From Aphrocallistes beatrix (taxonomy: Eukaryota > Porifera > Hexactinellida > Sceptrulophora > Aphrocallistidae): DNA of 64,000 nt. The notes beneath the pieces were generated by a model, which was not told the DNA's origin, did not search any database, and worked only from the letters and a program-made list of their open reading frames with translations. The DNA is taken from positions 3,844,001 through 3,908,000 of the forward strand of contig OY725490.1 of NCBI GenBank assembly GCA_963281255.1, read 5' to 3'. How positions within the stretch are numbered: the stretch's first letter is position 1; each line of letters starts with the position of its first letter. Positions 21,640 to 33,949 of the stretch are shown piece by piece. Position numbers and translations under genes: made by a program.

Positions 21640-21972
21640 ATAATCTCTTAAAATCTCTATCACCTAAATCAGCGCTGTCCAACAGGAGGCCCGTGGCCTT
21701 GCTTTGTGCGGCCCGCGTTGCGTCCAAAATGCCTCTATCCATACCCATCCCGCGTGCACGCCCCTGTATTGCGGCCCGCCACTAAATGGAATGAAGTAGT
21801 TGCGGCCCGAAGTAAATATAGTTGGACAGCCCTGACCTAAATGGTTGAATTATAGTCAGAAAACTGAAATTTCAAAAAATAAAAATGGTGACAATGACGT
21901 CATAATTAGCCATAGCCAAAAGTCTCCAATATACCAAAAACCAGTTTTTTGTGCCTGCCAGTTTCAATTCGT
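21640..21972 (-). mobile_element. Helitron copy H7, fragment
   Basis: Inverted core pieces (TTGAATTATAGTCAGAAAAC through TTTCAATTCGTTATT) of the H family, split by a hAT MITE at 21670-21834. Both Helitron ends are missing. Confidence 0.7.
21670..21834. mobile_element. 165-bp hAT MITE, copy 1 (TSD ACCTAAAT)
   Basis: Ends CAGCGCTGTCCAACAGG and GTTGGACAGCCCTG. ACCTAAAT flanks both sides. GC-rich interior with GCGGCCCG words. An equal-length copy is at 58129. Confidence 0.93.
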
Positions 21973-21981
21973 TATTATATA

Positions 21982-22206
21982 CAGTGGAACCTCCGTAATC
22001 CGACACATCTGTAATCCGACATTTCTCTAAACCGACATTATTTCTGTTCACGGATCGTTTTTCTATAGAAAACAACCTCTATAATCCGACTCCTCGCTAT
22101 TCCGGAATCCGACAATTTAAAGATTTTCCAGTAATGCAAATTAGACCTGTATAATCCGACATTTTTTTCGTCTCCCATTGAATGTCGGATTATGGAGGTT
22201 CCACTG
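21982..22206. mobile_element. Pogo/Tigger MITE (TA TSD)
   Basis: Ends CAGTGGAACCTCCGTAATCC and its near-complement, flanked by TA. TAATCCGAC words are tandem near both ends. Confidence 0.9.
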
Positions 22207-23406
22207 TATACATACACAAGTAAATAAACTTTTCAGACTTTCGAGGCTTTTTGAATATGTTTTATCGGGAACAGGTGTATTGGATGTACATCAGGATCTG
22301 ATGTTGCTGATGTAGACAAATACCTATAATCGAAATAGGAATTTTAGGAATTTAGTATGAGAAAGAAATATGGGAAGTAGGAAAATGACCTAAAATTGGA
22401 GGGAGAGAGAAAGTGAGCGTTTTGGAAAGTGATATGTATAAGAACTTAAGTGTGCATTTTAGGCTGAAATAGTGCCCAATTGATTGTGAAAGTGGCATTT
22501 ATTTCGTGAGCGGGCTACTGTGTGACATTTTACGTTTTGTTATAACATTGGTGGTATGCCTGCAACAAATTTCGAATTTATGTCTTTTTCATACATCCTA
22601 AATTTCTTTAGGTCAAATTCCTCATTTGAATTTAGGTCATTTTCCTACTTCCCAAATTTCTTTAGGTCAAATGTCAAAAAAGTTATTGCATCTATGCAGA
22701 TTAAATTTCGTTATCTATATGCGACCAAAACTGGTAAAGTTCTTTCTGGATAGGGAGAGATGCACTCAAGCTAATATCTGAACATCGGAGTTGAGGATCC
22801 AACCAGATCAACTCTAGCTCTAAACTAATTCCGCGAAACTGGTGAAAACTGTCCTCCGCTAATCTAGGTGCTAATAAGATAATGGGCAGTTTACTCCAAA
22901 CTGATTTGGACTGTGTCTGTCTCCCTTTTTAGGGCTGGCTTCAATCTATACTTAAATTGTCATATTCTATAGAAGGAGAGATGCGAAATTGTTCGACTGA
23001 TGGCATACATTGGAAACTAAAGTAAAGTTATATTCATAAAATATATAAACCAAAATCGGTATATTGAAAAAAATACCAACTCACCAGAAGAATGGAGATG
23101 TGTTTATAAAAGTTGAATCGTTTAAAAGAAAAAAATAAGTACTTGTAGTAGTTATAAGTCAGATATTTGAGAATAATGAATAGTTAAATTGTGAAGATAA
23201 ATGCCACGAAGTTGACAGCCATCTAATATAGTAACCAAGAACTTGTCATAATGATTAATACGAACTCTAGTAAAGTAGAACCTCCATATGTGGGGGAGCT
23301 CGGGGATGGCGAAAATATACTTACTCCCCCATTCCCTATTTATGATTTTGTACCGTAATCACAAAAATATAAAATTCAAATCATTTTAGCTTTGGTCAAT
23401 AACATC
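22207..23406. other. AT-rich spacer with a small local inverted repeat
   Basis: No gene recognised. Around 22340-22400 and 22600-22670 the words AGGAAAATGACCTAAA and its complement (TAGGTCATTTTCCTACTTCCC) form a loose inverted pair, perhaps an old MITE. Confidence 0.35.
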
Positions 23407-23637
23407 GTAAACTGGGGCGACTTTGGCCCTAAGAGGTTGCTTTGTCCCACAATAGCAATTTTAATAAAATATACTCAAACTTATGAATCAATGTAATCAC
23501 ATTGATAATATGTTGAACGAAACTCTCAATATATCCAAAGGTATTTAAACCGCAATATTTCTAAGTTTGAGTGTATTTTATTAAATTTGCTATTGTGGGA
23601 CAAAGCAATCTCTTAGGGCCAAAGTCGCCCAGTTTAC
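23407..23637. mobile_element. MITE with about 75-bp inverted arms
   Basis: GTAAACTGGGGCGACTTTGG and its complement bound arms that also share AATAAAATATACTCAAACTTA-like sequence. No coding. Superfamily unknown. Confidence 0.85.
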
Positions 23638-23641
23638 CATA

Positions 23642-23955
23642 CTGTCCAACCCTCCCGATTTCGTTTGTCTATCCCGACTCCCGACGCAAGTCCCGCCGGG
23701 AGCTATATAATCCCGATTTGACCTATTTTCTCCCTATTTAACTCGATATTCTACATTGTTAATTCAATATTTCCCTCAACTTTAAGACAATAACCAATAA
23801 TTGACAAATAATTACTTAGAAATTTGAATATAGGCTATATAAAAATTGAATATCCATAGTCTGCCATAAATAATATAACCCAAATTTTGGGTTCCAAGTT
23901 TACGGTCTGGCCAACATTAGAAATCCCGATTTGAAGTAGCTACTAGGTTGGACAG
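23642..23955. mobile_element. MITE with CTGTCCAACC ends (TA TSD)
   Basis: Inverted ends CTGTCCAACC and GGTTGGACAG, flanked by TA. Inside are AATCCCGAT blocks near both ends. It adjoins the preceding MITE. Confidence 0.7.
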
Positions 23956-23956
23956 T

Positions 23957-25036
23957 ATGGTTTACGGTACATCTATTTCGTTCATTTTCTGACTATCTTA
24001 AAATTACTGACTATCTTAAAATTATTAGGTCAAGTCAAGAGCCGACCTTGTTACAAGCTGCAAATTGTATCTAGAAAGCCGCTCTCTTACCACTTCTCAC
24101 CCCGATTAAAGAGGTTACATAATTTGAATGGGAAAATAATTTCTGAAATATTTAGCTGCCCCACCGCACTTATAGAGATTCATTTGTATGAAAACGAAAA
24201 AAAATAGCCCAAATTTCCCTACATATTGCGGTTCCCCATGTATCCAGACCCTACTTGTAGAGGTTCTATGTACTGTATTTACTTTATCAATAATATGAAA
24301 AAATACAGTATTAGTAGGGTAATTCCATATCAAACCATCCAATGATTTCACCAACCATCTTCGATTTGTCCGAAACTATGCACATTGCAAGTCTCTTACT
24401 AGTCTATAGTATCCTAAAAGTTATAGCTCATTCCATTCAATAGTTTATGAGAAATTCAATTTTGATTTTCCGAATATTTCCCAAAAAATTACAAATTCGG
24501 GCATTTTTGGAATTTACCCCCTCTGACAAAATATTAATATCTTTGTTTTCAAATGTTCAATCTTGCTGAAAATCGAGTCTTAAGTAGATTAAATATCATA
24601 GAATACGATGCAATTGTTTTCAGACTGATTTTGGATCATTTACATAGATAAATTTTGAGTTGAACTTGGTACATGTTCACTTTTACGAAATGTCGCATAA
24701 CGCCGTAAGGATTCATAAGGAGTGGTTCTAACTTATCAGGATTCTTATCCTATGGGATACCTCAATATGATAAAAAATTTGGGAGGTTTCCATAATTTCC
24801 CTCTGAGTTATACATAATGACGTCAAATTGCCCCCTCCCAAATTTGGTGACGTAATCCGAATTTTGTGAATTTATTCAGATTATATTCTAATATTACTGT
24901 TCTAAGACGCTTATACTTTCTCTGCCACATCTCTCTCACTAGAAGGATAGACCTAATTACTCAGATCATTATATATATTTGGCTTGGTGCATGTTTTTTC
25001 TTAACTATTTCTTACATTTTCATCTGGTTTTGAACT
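23957..25036. other. Non-coding AT-rich spacer
   Basis: I see only short frames and no homology. A hAT- or Tc1-like scrap cannot be excluded. Confidence 0.35.
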
Positions 25037-25039
25037 TAA

Positions 25040-26962
25040 GGATACCGCCCTCGAAAAACATCGCCTGACATAAAAAAAAATGGTGAAATTTTTTATTGTT
25101 AATTCCATCGGATTAGTGAGTAGTCTACCATCTAATCGTACTTGTTGGACGGTATTTATTTTGATATTCTAGAAATGAGCACCTAAAGCTCAGTAGTACT
25201 AAAAATCGGATAGTTATTCGTGGTTTTGCAGCGCAATCATCAATTATTTTCCAGCTTATCTGATATTTTTTCAATTATATGAACCTCAAAATGGTTTTGG
25301 CCCCTTTAAATATTATAAAACAGATGAATTTAGAAAAAGAGGCACTCAAAATCCAATCAAAAATATCTTTATGAGGGACTTCATTTCAAAAATGCTCGGG
25401 AAATGGCCGTTGTGATATTAGCTATTGTGTATAGAAAAGAATTCTGAACATTTTAAAAAAAGATTTGTTCAGATCCGACCATTAGTTCGTAAGTTATAGT
25501 ATATTGTATGTAAAGTTCGGACATCAAACCTCTCTATGGCCCCGAAAGTGCTCGATGTCAATGCTTAAAAACTATTGATGATATGTAATCTATTATAATC
25601 TTAAATGAAAGGCTATATATAAGAATATATAGGTTCCTCAAACATCTCTTTGTCAAAAAGTAAATATTTCTTGACTTATCATCGATTTTATTGTAATACA
25701 AATTCTATAGAGAACTTTGAATATATTAGAAAATGGCGAATCTTGTCCTGAAATAAGTTCCCAAAAGTAGCTATTATATTCAAAAAACAATGCAATAGTC
25801 ACTAGCAATGCATACAGAAATTTTGAAGCACTCAACATGATTATTTTTGAAGTTCAAAGCATTTATCTCCAAAATTCGGTCAAAGCCCCCCATTTATGGT
25901 CCAAAAACAGATTCCTCCATATCTCGGGAAATATACACCCAAATTCTGCTCTCAATTCCTAATATACTTTTCAAGACGGTATATATCTGATTCTTAAATA
26001 ATAAGTGTACTACATGGAATGGAATGCTTAGTTTTAAATTTTTAACAGGTGATGACGTAGCATTTTTCGAAAATCCTAACTTGAAAACTAAAAGTCGTAG
26101 ACTCTCGCTCTAACTTCCTAATATACTTTTTAGAAGCTCTTTATTCACTCTAAACCGATGAATTATACTTTGTAGTGCTAGGAATATGAATTATATTCCC
26201 TAATTGGTTCAAAATATTCGGGGTTAGAGGCCTCAAGGTAATTTGTGAATTTTCAGTATAATTTTGCTATTTTCACCAAAATCTGTTGGAATACATCTAA
26301 TTCAATAGTATACATGCGATTAAATGCCCATGGATGCTTTTATTTATCGTTAACAGCTCATTTACCATCGTTCTTAACATCAAAACTTCAAATCCCTACA
26401 TCTCGGGACTTTAAAATTCCAAAATTGACCGTCTTTCAAAAATTTTAACTCAAAATTGCCTTGAGATAGAGGTTTGAAAATTTCAGGAGTTGTTCCATAT
26501 CATTAGGCAATGAGCGGCACTCGATTTTCGATATCTTACAAATTTGTGATTTTATTTCTGATTTCCAAAGAAAATCGGGCTTTTTTCGCCGTTTTTTGGC
26601 CCTTTTTATTCGGACACCGATAAAATTTACAATTTTTCTAATTTAAACTTTCTTCTGGTCCTATGAAGTGGCAAATATGATAGACTATCTATGAATAAAT
26701 TTTCGAAACATTTGATCCAAACATGTGCTTTAAAAAAATCACAGAGTGGAGGAGGGCTTACCATTAAGATGTGCTAGGGAAGAACGGAAAAAAACCGACT
26801 TTGAGACGCTGTAACTCAAAAACTAGAAATGCGAACCAAAAACTGTTTGGCATGTCTCAATATTTTTTAATTGCACTACCTGCCCACGCTTAACATCTTA
26901 TATATCTCTATTCTTGATATATGCTGTAAGCCAAACCTAAGGATTTTTCACGGGCGGTATCC
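25040..26962. mobile_element. TTAA-flanked TIR element without coding capacity
   Basis: Ends GGATACCGCCCTCGAAAAA and TTTTTCACGGGCGGTATCC are inverted, with TTAA on both sides (25036-25039 and 26963-26966). TTAA duplications are known for piggyBac and Kolobok. No transposase frame or domain is visible in 1.9 kb of AT-rich sequence. Confidence 0.8.
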
Positions 26963-27221
26963 TTAATTCAGGAACTGTCATGCCAAATTTATACTTCATA
27001 TTGATGAAATTATAAAAGCATTTATACTAACTAGTAATGCAAATAACATTCTTTTATCTATTCTATTACCACAACACTTATAATTATGCTAACCGCTAGA
27101 TTCGATTTTAGGCGTATTCTGTCTAGTTTGATCTTGCAAAATTATATAAGTGATGAATAGATTTCTTTAATGTTCATAATAGTAAGTCTAAATTTATATA
27201 TATTTTCTACTCGTACAAATA

Positions 27222-28060
27222 TTATAGTAAGGCTCTAACAATTGTTTTGAAATCATCTGGAGAAATCTTATATTTTCTACTTGTGACTGGTGTTGGCGCC
27301 GATATTTTGCACAGGATGTGATTTTGAGGGATATAACACACGTCATCTCTTGCAGGCCAGAATATATTTTTTGGGTATCTCCAACCTGATCCTTTTGGAT
27401 GCATAAATCTAATGTTTAAATCACCTTCATCTTTACAGACTGATTCAACTACACCGATGTACCAATCATGATCATAGGTGCATGCTACATAATCGCCAAT
27501 AAGGTAAGCAGATTATGAATGTGTAATTCCACTACAGTTAGATTTTCCTCTGCAGAATTCAAAGAGTGGTGTGAATTCAGTTTGCTCGCTTATACGCTTG
27601 GCTCCGACTAGTGTTTCATGTATTGGTGTAAATTGGTGGTAGCTCCGCGTACTGGGCAATGTCTTGATATCTATAAACCTAAATTACAATTAATAAATCA
27701 TATTTCCTAACTGATACATTGTAAAATTGTTTTTTATATTTGTGTCTTACCTAGTAGCAAAAGGTGTACTCATTTCGACCACATCATGTTTAGGTACCGT
27801 ATATAAAAGAATTTGATAGATGAGAGACTTGGAGTTGTGTTGCAAAATTTAAACATGTCTGATGGTGTTACGATATGATGTTCTTTATGTCTTTGTAGAC
27901 TAGTTCGTGCAGTAATCCTTTTAATTGTTCCACCTAAGCCATCACAGGGAGATTTACCATGAGAAGTAGCGAAGAAATTCCACTCAGCTTGTAACCCGAT
28001 TACCTTCTGATGTTGACACAAGTTATATAAGTTATATCATAGCCTACTACATACAGGCCG
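27222..28060 (-). pseudogene. Transposase-like gene, C-terminal half, with one intron (copy 1)
   Basis: Minus strand. The first exon includes GLQAEWNFFATSHGKSPCDG with LGG, the hallmark of a large uncharacterised invertebrate family whose acidic residues suggest an RNase H-like DDE/D fold (inference). A 72-bp GT-AG intron lies at 27679-27750 (donor GTAAGA, acceptor TTTAG) between FATR and FIDIKTL. The second exon encodes YHQFTPIHETLVGAKRIS, DYVACTYDHDWYIGVVE and a Trp-rich end (MHPKGSGWRYPKNIFWPA). At least one stop and one frameshift disrupt it. A second copy with the N-terminal and central parts is at 53389-54060. I cannot name the superfamily. Confidence 0.65.
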
Positions 28061-30100
28061 TTTCACTACTTTAGACCAGGGATAAGATAAAGTCGAGTTT
28101 TTAATACAATGAAATTTAACACAATATCATTTTGATATATTTAATATCGTGTAATTATACATCCTCTACCCCACAATAATGATATTACTGACTGCTGGCA
28201 TAATTTAGTTGACGGACAAGGAATACTACATAAATATATAGGTGTATATATATATACATATATTAATTAGAGGTAAGTATCTTCCTTTGAGTATCTTTGG
28301 GACAAGAGGTGGTAGAAGTAATATTCTTGGCCTTGTTGTTGAGTAAATAGTTACTTGAAGTCATTAAAATACAATGTAGCATATCTTTTCCGTCAATACA
28401 GCAATCACTACACTCAAAAGCCCAATCCTCACATTCTTCATCCTCAATTTTTAGAATAGTCAACTGAGCCTCATCCAAATGCTCCAGGTGCGTATCGAAA
28501 CTGGGCGAGTGGACACATGTGTCATCAACAAACGCCTGTACATTCGGACACCTTCGTAGAGCCTGGTCTACCGCTCGCTGATAGGTAGCCTGTGAGTTTG
28601 ACAATCCAAAAGGCATGCGGTTGAATTCAAACTGGCCGCGAGTTGAAACAAACGTAGTGAACTCCCTATGCTTTTCCTTCACAGGAACGCTCCAGTATGC
28701 GGATGCCCCATCCAGTGTAGAGAATACAGTTGCCCCTCCCATACGATCGAAAACATATCGGGTATCCGGCATCGGATAGGCATCTCGCTTCGTTACATCG
28801 TTGAGATCCCGGAAATCTACGGCAAATCGATGGGTCCCGTCTTTTTTCTTCACTAAGATCACTCGACTCGCCCAAGAGGAAGAAGAGGGACGTATGATCC
28901 CATTCTCGAGCATTTCATCTATCTGCTTGGATACCTCCGCCTCAATTTCCGGAGAAACACGCAACGGCCGGCTTCTGATCGGCCGCTCATCCAGAAGAGT
29001 GATAACGTGTTCCGCGGTTCCAATTTCCCGCGGGCTCTTCGGGTTCTCCGCGAAAACGTCTTTCCATCTCGACAGCACCTTGCGTATGGCTGTCTCTTCT
29101 CGCGGTGATAGTTTCGGGTTTATATCGAACCTGGCCTCCAAGCTATCTCCCTCCTTTCCCATCTCAGTCTGCATAATTTCTGCTCTAGTCGCCGCGTATC
29201 CCCGCGTGCCGCAGCTAGAGGTTTTCCAACAACCACCTAGCCTAACTCTCATGTTTTCCCAATCGAAAGTAGTATTCTTGAAGCGCGCGAGGAACCTTCG
29301 CCCCAATATAACCACCCTATTGTTAGTATCGAGTATTTCGATTTCGTGTTCTAGTGGTCGACCATCCCCCACATCCATCGCCACGCAGGCCGTACCACAG
29401 ACCGCAAGCGCTGTCTGCCCTAGCCCATACACTTGACTGTACTTTGTGCTGTAAGGAATATTCATCTTTTGTACGGTGCCTCTGTCCACCACCGAAGGAT
29501 CCGCCCCCGTGTCCATCATTACATTGATGGGTTTGCCGTTCAATTTAACTGGTACCACAACCGCCGTCTCATGTACAACACTATGCTGCGTCGTGGCCTG
29601 AAATACCCCTCTTCGACTTCGTGTATGTAGGCAATAGCGGACCTCGTGTCCTCTTTCGCCACATTTCGCACAGTGCCGTTCCGGGCATTGGGCCATAAAG
29701 TGCCTGTTCGAGTCGCAAATAAAGCACCGACCCTTCTTAGGGAATTGGCTTGCCGGATACTTCCTTGTAGGTCCATCCCGCCTCCCCATTGCCCTTTGCT
29801 GCGTGGCGCATCCTTATATGTATAGAAACAGTTGAGAGCTAACATTCAAGAACAAATACAACGTAAAAGTAAAAAGGAACCATATAGCAGAGAAAGAAAA
29901 TAGCCATAACATTGATATATAATTTATTGGAACGTAGACTAGTTTCATATACTTATGCATCAAACAAATGATGAATTAGCAGATTTGGAACAAAAATTAT
30001 TTATTCATATTATGGGTGCGTAAGAAAATCCACTTTATCTTATCCCTGGTACCATGGAAAATTGTTCAGTGAAACGGCCTGTATGTAGTAGGCTATGACA
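28032..30100. repeat. Inverted-repeat-bounded unit enclosing a gypsy fragment
   Basis: About 60 bases at 28032-28095 (including CAGGCCGTTTCAC) return inverted at 30033-30100 (GTGAAACGGCCTG). The outermost bases TCATAGCCTACTACATA mirror TATGTAGTAGGCTATGA, so either the inverted ends are long or the element sits at the TA centre of a palindromic target. Confidence 0.75.
28263..29789 (-). mobile_element. Ty3/gypsy pol fragment (fossil)
   Basis: Minus strand. Parts seen in order: two gag-type zinc knuckles (CFICDSNRHFMAQC and CAKCGERGHEVRYC), an aspartic protease with DTGADPSVVD, and a reverse transcriptase region with RVILVKKKDG and VDFRDLNDVTKRDAYPMP through QAFVDD. Direct LTRs were not found; the fragment sits inside the inverted repeats 28032-30100. 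RNase H and integrase were not seen. The element is broken. Confidence 0.9.
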
Positions 30101-30269
30101 GTACGAATTCTAATATACAAACTATGTTTTAGGAAATATAATTATTTTATAAATAAGGATCAGTATATATGGACAAATAGGAGCCGACAATTATGGAGAA
30201 ATTATCAAGTTTCATGTATCAAATTCACCAATGTGAGAGCAAATAAAGAGAAATTATTGTATCTAGAAT

Positions 30270-30371
30270 GATAATGTCACGAATGTAATGTCACGAATTG
30301 TAATGTCACGAATTGTAATGTCACGAATTGTCGGTGTCACGAATTGTAATGTCACGAATTGTCTGTATCCC
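30270..30371. mobile_element. Orphan right end of a MULE-like element (15-bp repeats)
   Basis: About six copies of AATGTCACGAATTGT run to GTCTGTATCCC at 30371. This is identical in design to the right end of the complete MITE at 48451-48790. No matching left end was found. Confidence 0.75.
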
Positions 30372-30902
30372 TAAAATAAATACATGTTACATCACAATGG
30401 CTTCTTCCTAGAAGTAATCATAGCCATAGGCAGATCCTATGTGCTTGTATATAATGCTAGATTTCATCTTGATTGTCATTTCGACTATCTTACATTATTT
30501 CAGCATTTATATTTTCATCTATTTCAATCATTCTACTTTCATTCTCTACTTCTTTCATTAAATTCATTTTCTATCTATCACTATCGATCTTGGATAAGCT
30601 AAGTTATTAAACTTCATATTTTCTAATGTTATTCTCAAGCTATAAACGATTGTTCTTTATAGGTATGCCTGTAAATTTTAGCGACGACAAATTCCTAGAG
30701 GCCCTATTGTCCGCTCTTTATGTAAGAAAATTGTTGCAGATGCTAAATGTAGTGACAAACCTATCACTATGCCATCTAAAAAGAGACCCATATTATATAG
30801 TAAAAAACGGAAGAGATTATCTGATTTAAGAGAAGAATCTACACCTAAAATTAGAAGGTTAGCTCAATCTAATATATAATCACTGATAGCGAGTTGGTAG
30901 AA
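30372..30902. other. Spacer and possible N-terminal remains of the OTU gene
   Basis: A lysine-rich stretch near 30770-30860 (MPSKKRPILYSKKRKRLSD in one frame) may belong to the OTU gene that follows; the link is uncertain. Confidence 0.3.
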
Positions 30903-31526
30903 ATGGATGTAGTGCACTATGATTTGCCTGGATTTAGGCCTCCAGATTTAGCCTGGCAAATAGCTACGTGTAAAAATAATAATATTCCTTTTTTTCTTCT
31001 GTTAAATATTCGTTTGACCCTTCTATTAAAGAGGAAAATCTAAGGAATTTTTTTCCAAATCTAGTGGAACCTATTAATGCTGACGGTAATTGTTATTTTT
31101 CAACCTTGTCATTTATAATCACTGGTAGTAAATGTTATCATAAACAGCTTAGAGCATTAATCGTAGATAAAATGCTAACTGTATTAAAGGTAGATTGTAG
31201 TAAATTTGTAAGTTCTAAGTGTTTGTATCAACAAGGGAATTATCGAAATATTCAAGATTGGGTCAACAAGACTGGAATGAATAAAGCTGGTACTTGGGCG
31301 ACGGATCTGGAGATATTTGCTACGGCCTTATCATTAGAGACTGATATTTGGGTATTTTTGGGACAGGAGGGGACACGATGGGTTGGGTTTTCGGGTAAAG
31401 GATATAATTAGATAGGTTTTTGCAGGAGCCAACTTCTCATGGAATATATATTCGAAATTTGGGTTGCCACTATGAACCTATATTATCACTTCAGCCAAAA
31501 CCAGATATCTCTCTTTCGAATATCTA
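30903..31526 (+). pseudogene. OTU-like cysteine protease, degenerate
   Basis: An OTU (deubiquitinase-type) domain. Seen: PGFRPPDLAWQIA; a catalytic-Cys loop PINADGNCYFSTLSF; HKQLRALIVDKM; the helix WATDLEIFATALSLETDIWV; and a C-terminal HGIYIRNLGCHYEPIL whose His fits the second catalytic residue. The pieces lie in more than one frame, so it is not a working gene as it stands. OTU domains of this type are common in transposon- and virus-related proteins as well as in host genes, and the origin here is not settled. Confidence 0.75.
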
Positions 31527-31669
31527 GCCTAGCACTAGATATTGGGAGGGATAGTATATCTCACTCTATTACCAGCTTTCTCCAAAAAGGCACCCTACAT
31601 AAGATGAGATATTCCTAGATGGGTATATTTTTTACTTTTTTTACCCAATACAAACACAATTGCTCACGA

Positions 31670-31725
31670 TTTCAATCAACCTAATGGAGCCCGTAGTTCA
31701 CTCCCCTCCATTAGGTTGATTGAAA
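31670..31725. repeat. Perfect 20-bp-arm hairpin
   Basis: TTTCAATCAACCTAATGGAG and its exact complement surround a 16-base loop. No coding; isolated between MITEs. Confidence 0.85.
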
Positions 31726-31873
31726 CCGTAATTAGGGAATCCGAAAATATGATTTGCGAACTTTTATTTCTTAATATATCATATGTAGAAGGAAATTTTT
31801 GCATATTATACTACGTTTTCTGTTTCTGAGGCCCCACCTCTCCTTTTTCAATATTAGTATTATTTTAATTATA

Positions 31874-32044
31874 CAGTGGAATTCGCTTATTAGTAACTCG
31901 AGTTTTACTTATAAAATGGTTGCTAATACGCGAAGTTGTTAATAAGGGAACATAATTAACACAAAATTAACACAATAAAAAAAGATTGGTTGCTAATAGA
32001 GCAATATTGCTAATAAGAGAGTTACTAATAAGCAAATTCCACTG
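31874..32044. mobile_element. Pogo-type MITE (TA TSD)
   Basis: Ends CAGTGGAATTCGCTTATTAG and its near-complement (GCAAATTCCACTG), flanked by TA. TTGCTAATA words recur. Confidence 0.85.
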
Positions 32045-32156
32045 TATTGCACAGGAACTCATAATCTTTCTCCCCTAAATCGAATCCGCATTTATAGCTA
32101 TATTTTTGGTCAACTGACTTTGTAGAACCTGGGCCCTGAATACAATAGTATGTCTA

Positions 32157-32744
32157 CAGGGTGATCCAAAAGTTCTGCAACAAATTTTGCAGTATTATAC
32201 TTACACAAGTGGATCTAACATCCGACATTTCGTTTTACTTGAAAATTCTAAGGATTATTTTAATTATTTTGCAATCCAATTGCCTGTATTTCTGAATATA
32301 TTTGCTGGGTGGATCATAAATGTTTGTGTATTTAGAAAAAAGAGTAAATTCAAAAGAAAAAAATTTCGAATGCTATGTACATTCTATGATCATATACTTT
32401 AAAAATTGTTGTTCTAATTGGTGATTTCCCGTCTATAAACTAAAAGAAATGATCCTAATTTAGTATTTTAAATTAATAACTGACTATAGGAAGATAAAAA
32501 TATATTTAATCAGGAGAAAAAAGTTATTTTCGAACTTGACATTTTGAGATCAGATTATTGGAGTCCCGGGTATGTAATATTTCAAAAATTTGTTTAAAAA
32601 ATATTTTGCGCAATGAATAGTGTTCATTTCTAAACAGAAGGGTGGTAGATTCCATAGTTGCAAACCGATTCAAAGTTAAACTAAATTATCTTAGTCAAAT
32701 CAATGAAAAAAAATTTATCGTTGCAGAACTTTTGGATCACCCTA
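32157..32744. mobile_element. Mariner-type MITE, 588 bp (TA TSD)
   Basis: Ends CAGGGTGATCCAAAAGTTCT and AGAACTTTTGGATCACCCTA, flanked by TA. No transposase similarity in the internal frames. Confidence 0.85.
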
Positions 32745-33127
32745 TATATATTTAGATTATATCGGAAATACCTATGTTTTTATTTAACTTATTTTATTTC
32801 TTTCCTTAGTATCATGTCTTTCAATTTGTATCTTCATTATTTTTGATTCATTAATTGTTTGTATTTGTCTTGATGTTTTTACCTCTTCATAGTTAACATT
32901 AGAATATCTTTTTATTTAATCTCAAAGTATGCAAGAACAAAGGGCGGTGAGTGACTCAAAAGGATGACTCATTACTATGCACTTCCTGCTTGAATTATGA
33001 TTACTCGACTCCTATAATATACTCATCGCTTAAAAAGATCCAAGAGTCAAGACTAGTCATTTGAAAAAAGCCCATTACCTATGGAATTCTTAAAAACAAG
33101 CTTAAATATTTATACGTATTGCTTAAT
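32745..33127. other. AT-rich spacer, nothing recognised
   Basis: No gene or terminal repeat supported. Confidence 0.3.
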
Positions 33128-33246
33128 AACCCTAATTGAACTTGGAATGTTGAAGTGAAAGTGAAAGTTAATTGAAAGTGAACTGAAAGTGAAAATGAAA
33201 GTGGGAATTTTCTATTTATACCTTTGACCCCAAGTCCAAGTAGGGT
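33128..33246. repeat. GAAANNGAAA foldback, copy 1
   Basis: Short inverted ends (AACCCTAATTGAACTTGG and CCAAGTCCAAGTAGGGT) enclose GAAAGTGAAAGT-type tandem words and then CTATTTATACC. Related copies at 46438, 55413 and 55567. Confidence 0.8.
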
Positions 33247-33639
33247 GAAATATGCATTAACTATTATTGAAATTATAATTCACTTAACAAATTAATTACC
33301 CTCAATACTTTATATTCTTCATCTTATCGCTTTATAGAAGTCGTGTAGCTTCAGGGATAATACAAATGCTGATGACTATTTCGAAGTTAGACGACTAATG
33401 GGAAGGACTTATGAATTGATTCATGTTTCCTGATTTTAGCGCTGATTATTAGTCACGCGTGTTCGTATTTTGTTAGACTGAAGAAGCCCAATGGGCCAAA
33501 GTTAGTAATCGAACTCCAAAATAGCCAAAAAGCGTGTTAAACTCCAAGAATGACATATTAGCCTTGGTATTTTTTTCATTTCTCAACTTGTAGAGATCAA
33601 GCAGTTTATTATAAATAAAAACAGTTCAGTTGTACAGTC

Positions 33640-33949
33640 GTCGGAAGCTCATAATAAATGGTAGGGCGGGTATGGCTAGCCTAGGTCCACCAACCCTATT
33701 GCTATAGTATATGCAACGTAGAAACTAGATCATCGTTCGGATTAAGGATTGTAGTAAACACAATTCTAAACATGAAGTGACCGGTTGTTAGTTTTTGTGT
33801 CCACAAGGGACCGAAAAATGGTGGTCTCGTTGAGCAGGTGATCGTTATACACGGTTCAATATAATAAGAAATCGAGACTGTTCTTAGGTGGACGCTATGT
33901 CCAAGTGACTGATATTATATAGAGGGGGCCGCTACGACAGGTTCAACTA
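33640..33949. mobile_element. Possible pogo-type remnant
   Basis: TACAGTCGTCGGAAGCTC near 33635 and CGACAGGTTCAACTACAG at the right end look like pogo/Tigger termini but do not pair well. No coding. Confidence 0.3.

Noticed and set aside
28801-29436. 211-residue plus-strand frame opposite the gypsy pol
   Set aside because: Shadow of the minus-strand pol frame, with no domain of its own.
30270-30371. CRISPR-like regular repeats (AATGTCACGAATTGT)
   Set aside because: Units are contiguous without unique spacers, and the same array forms the ends of a MITE at 48451.
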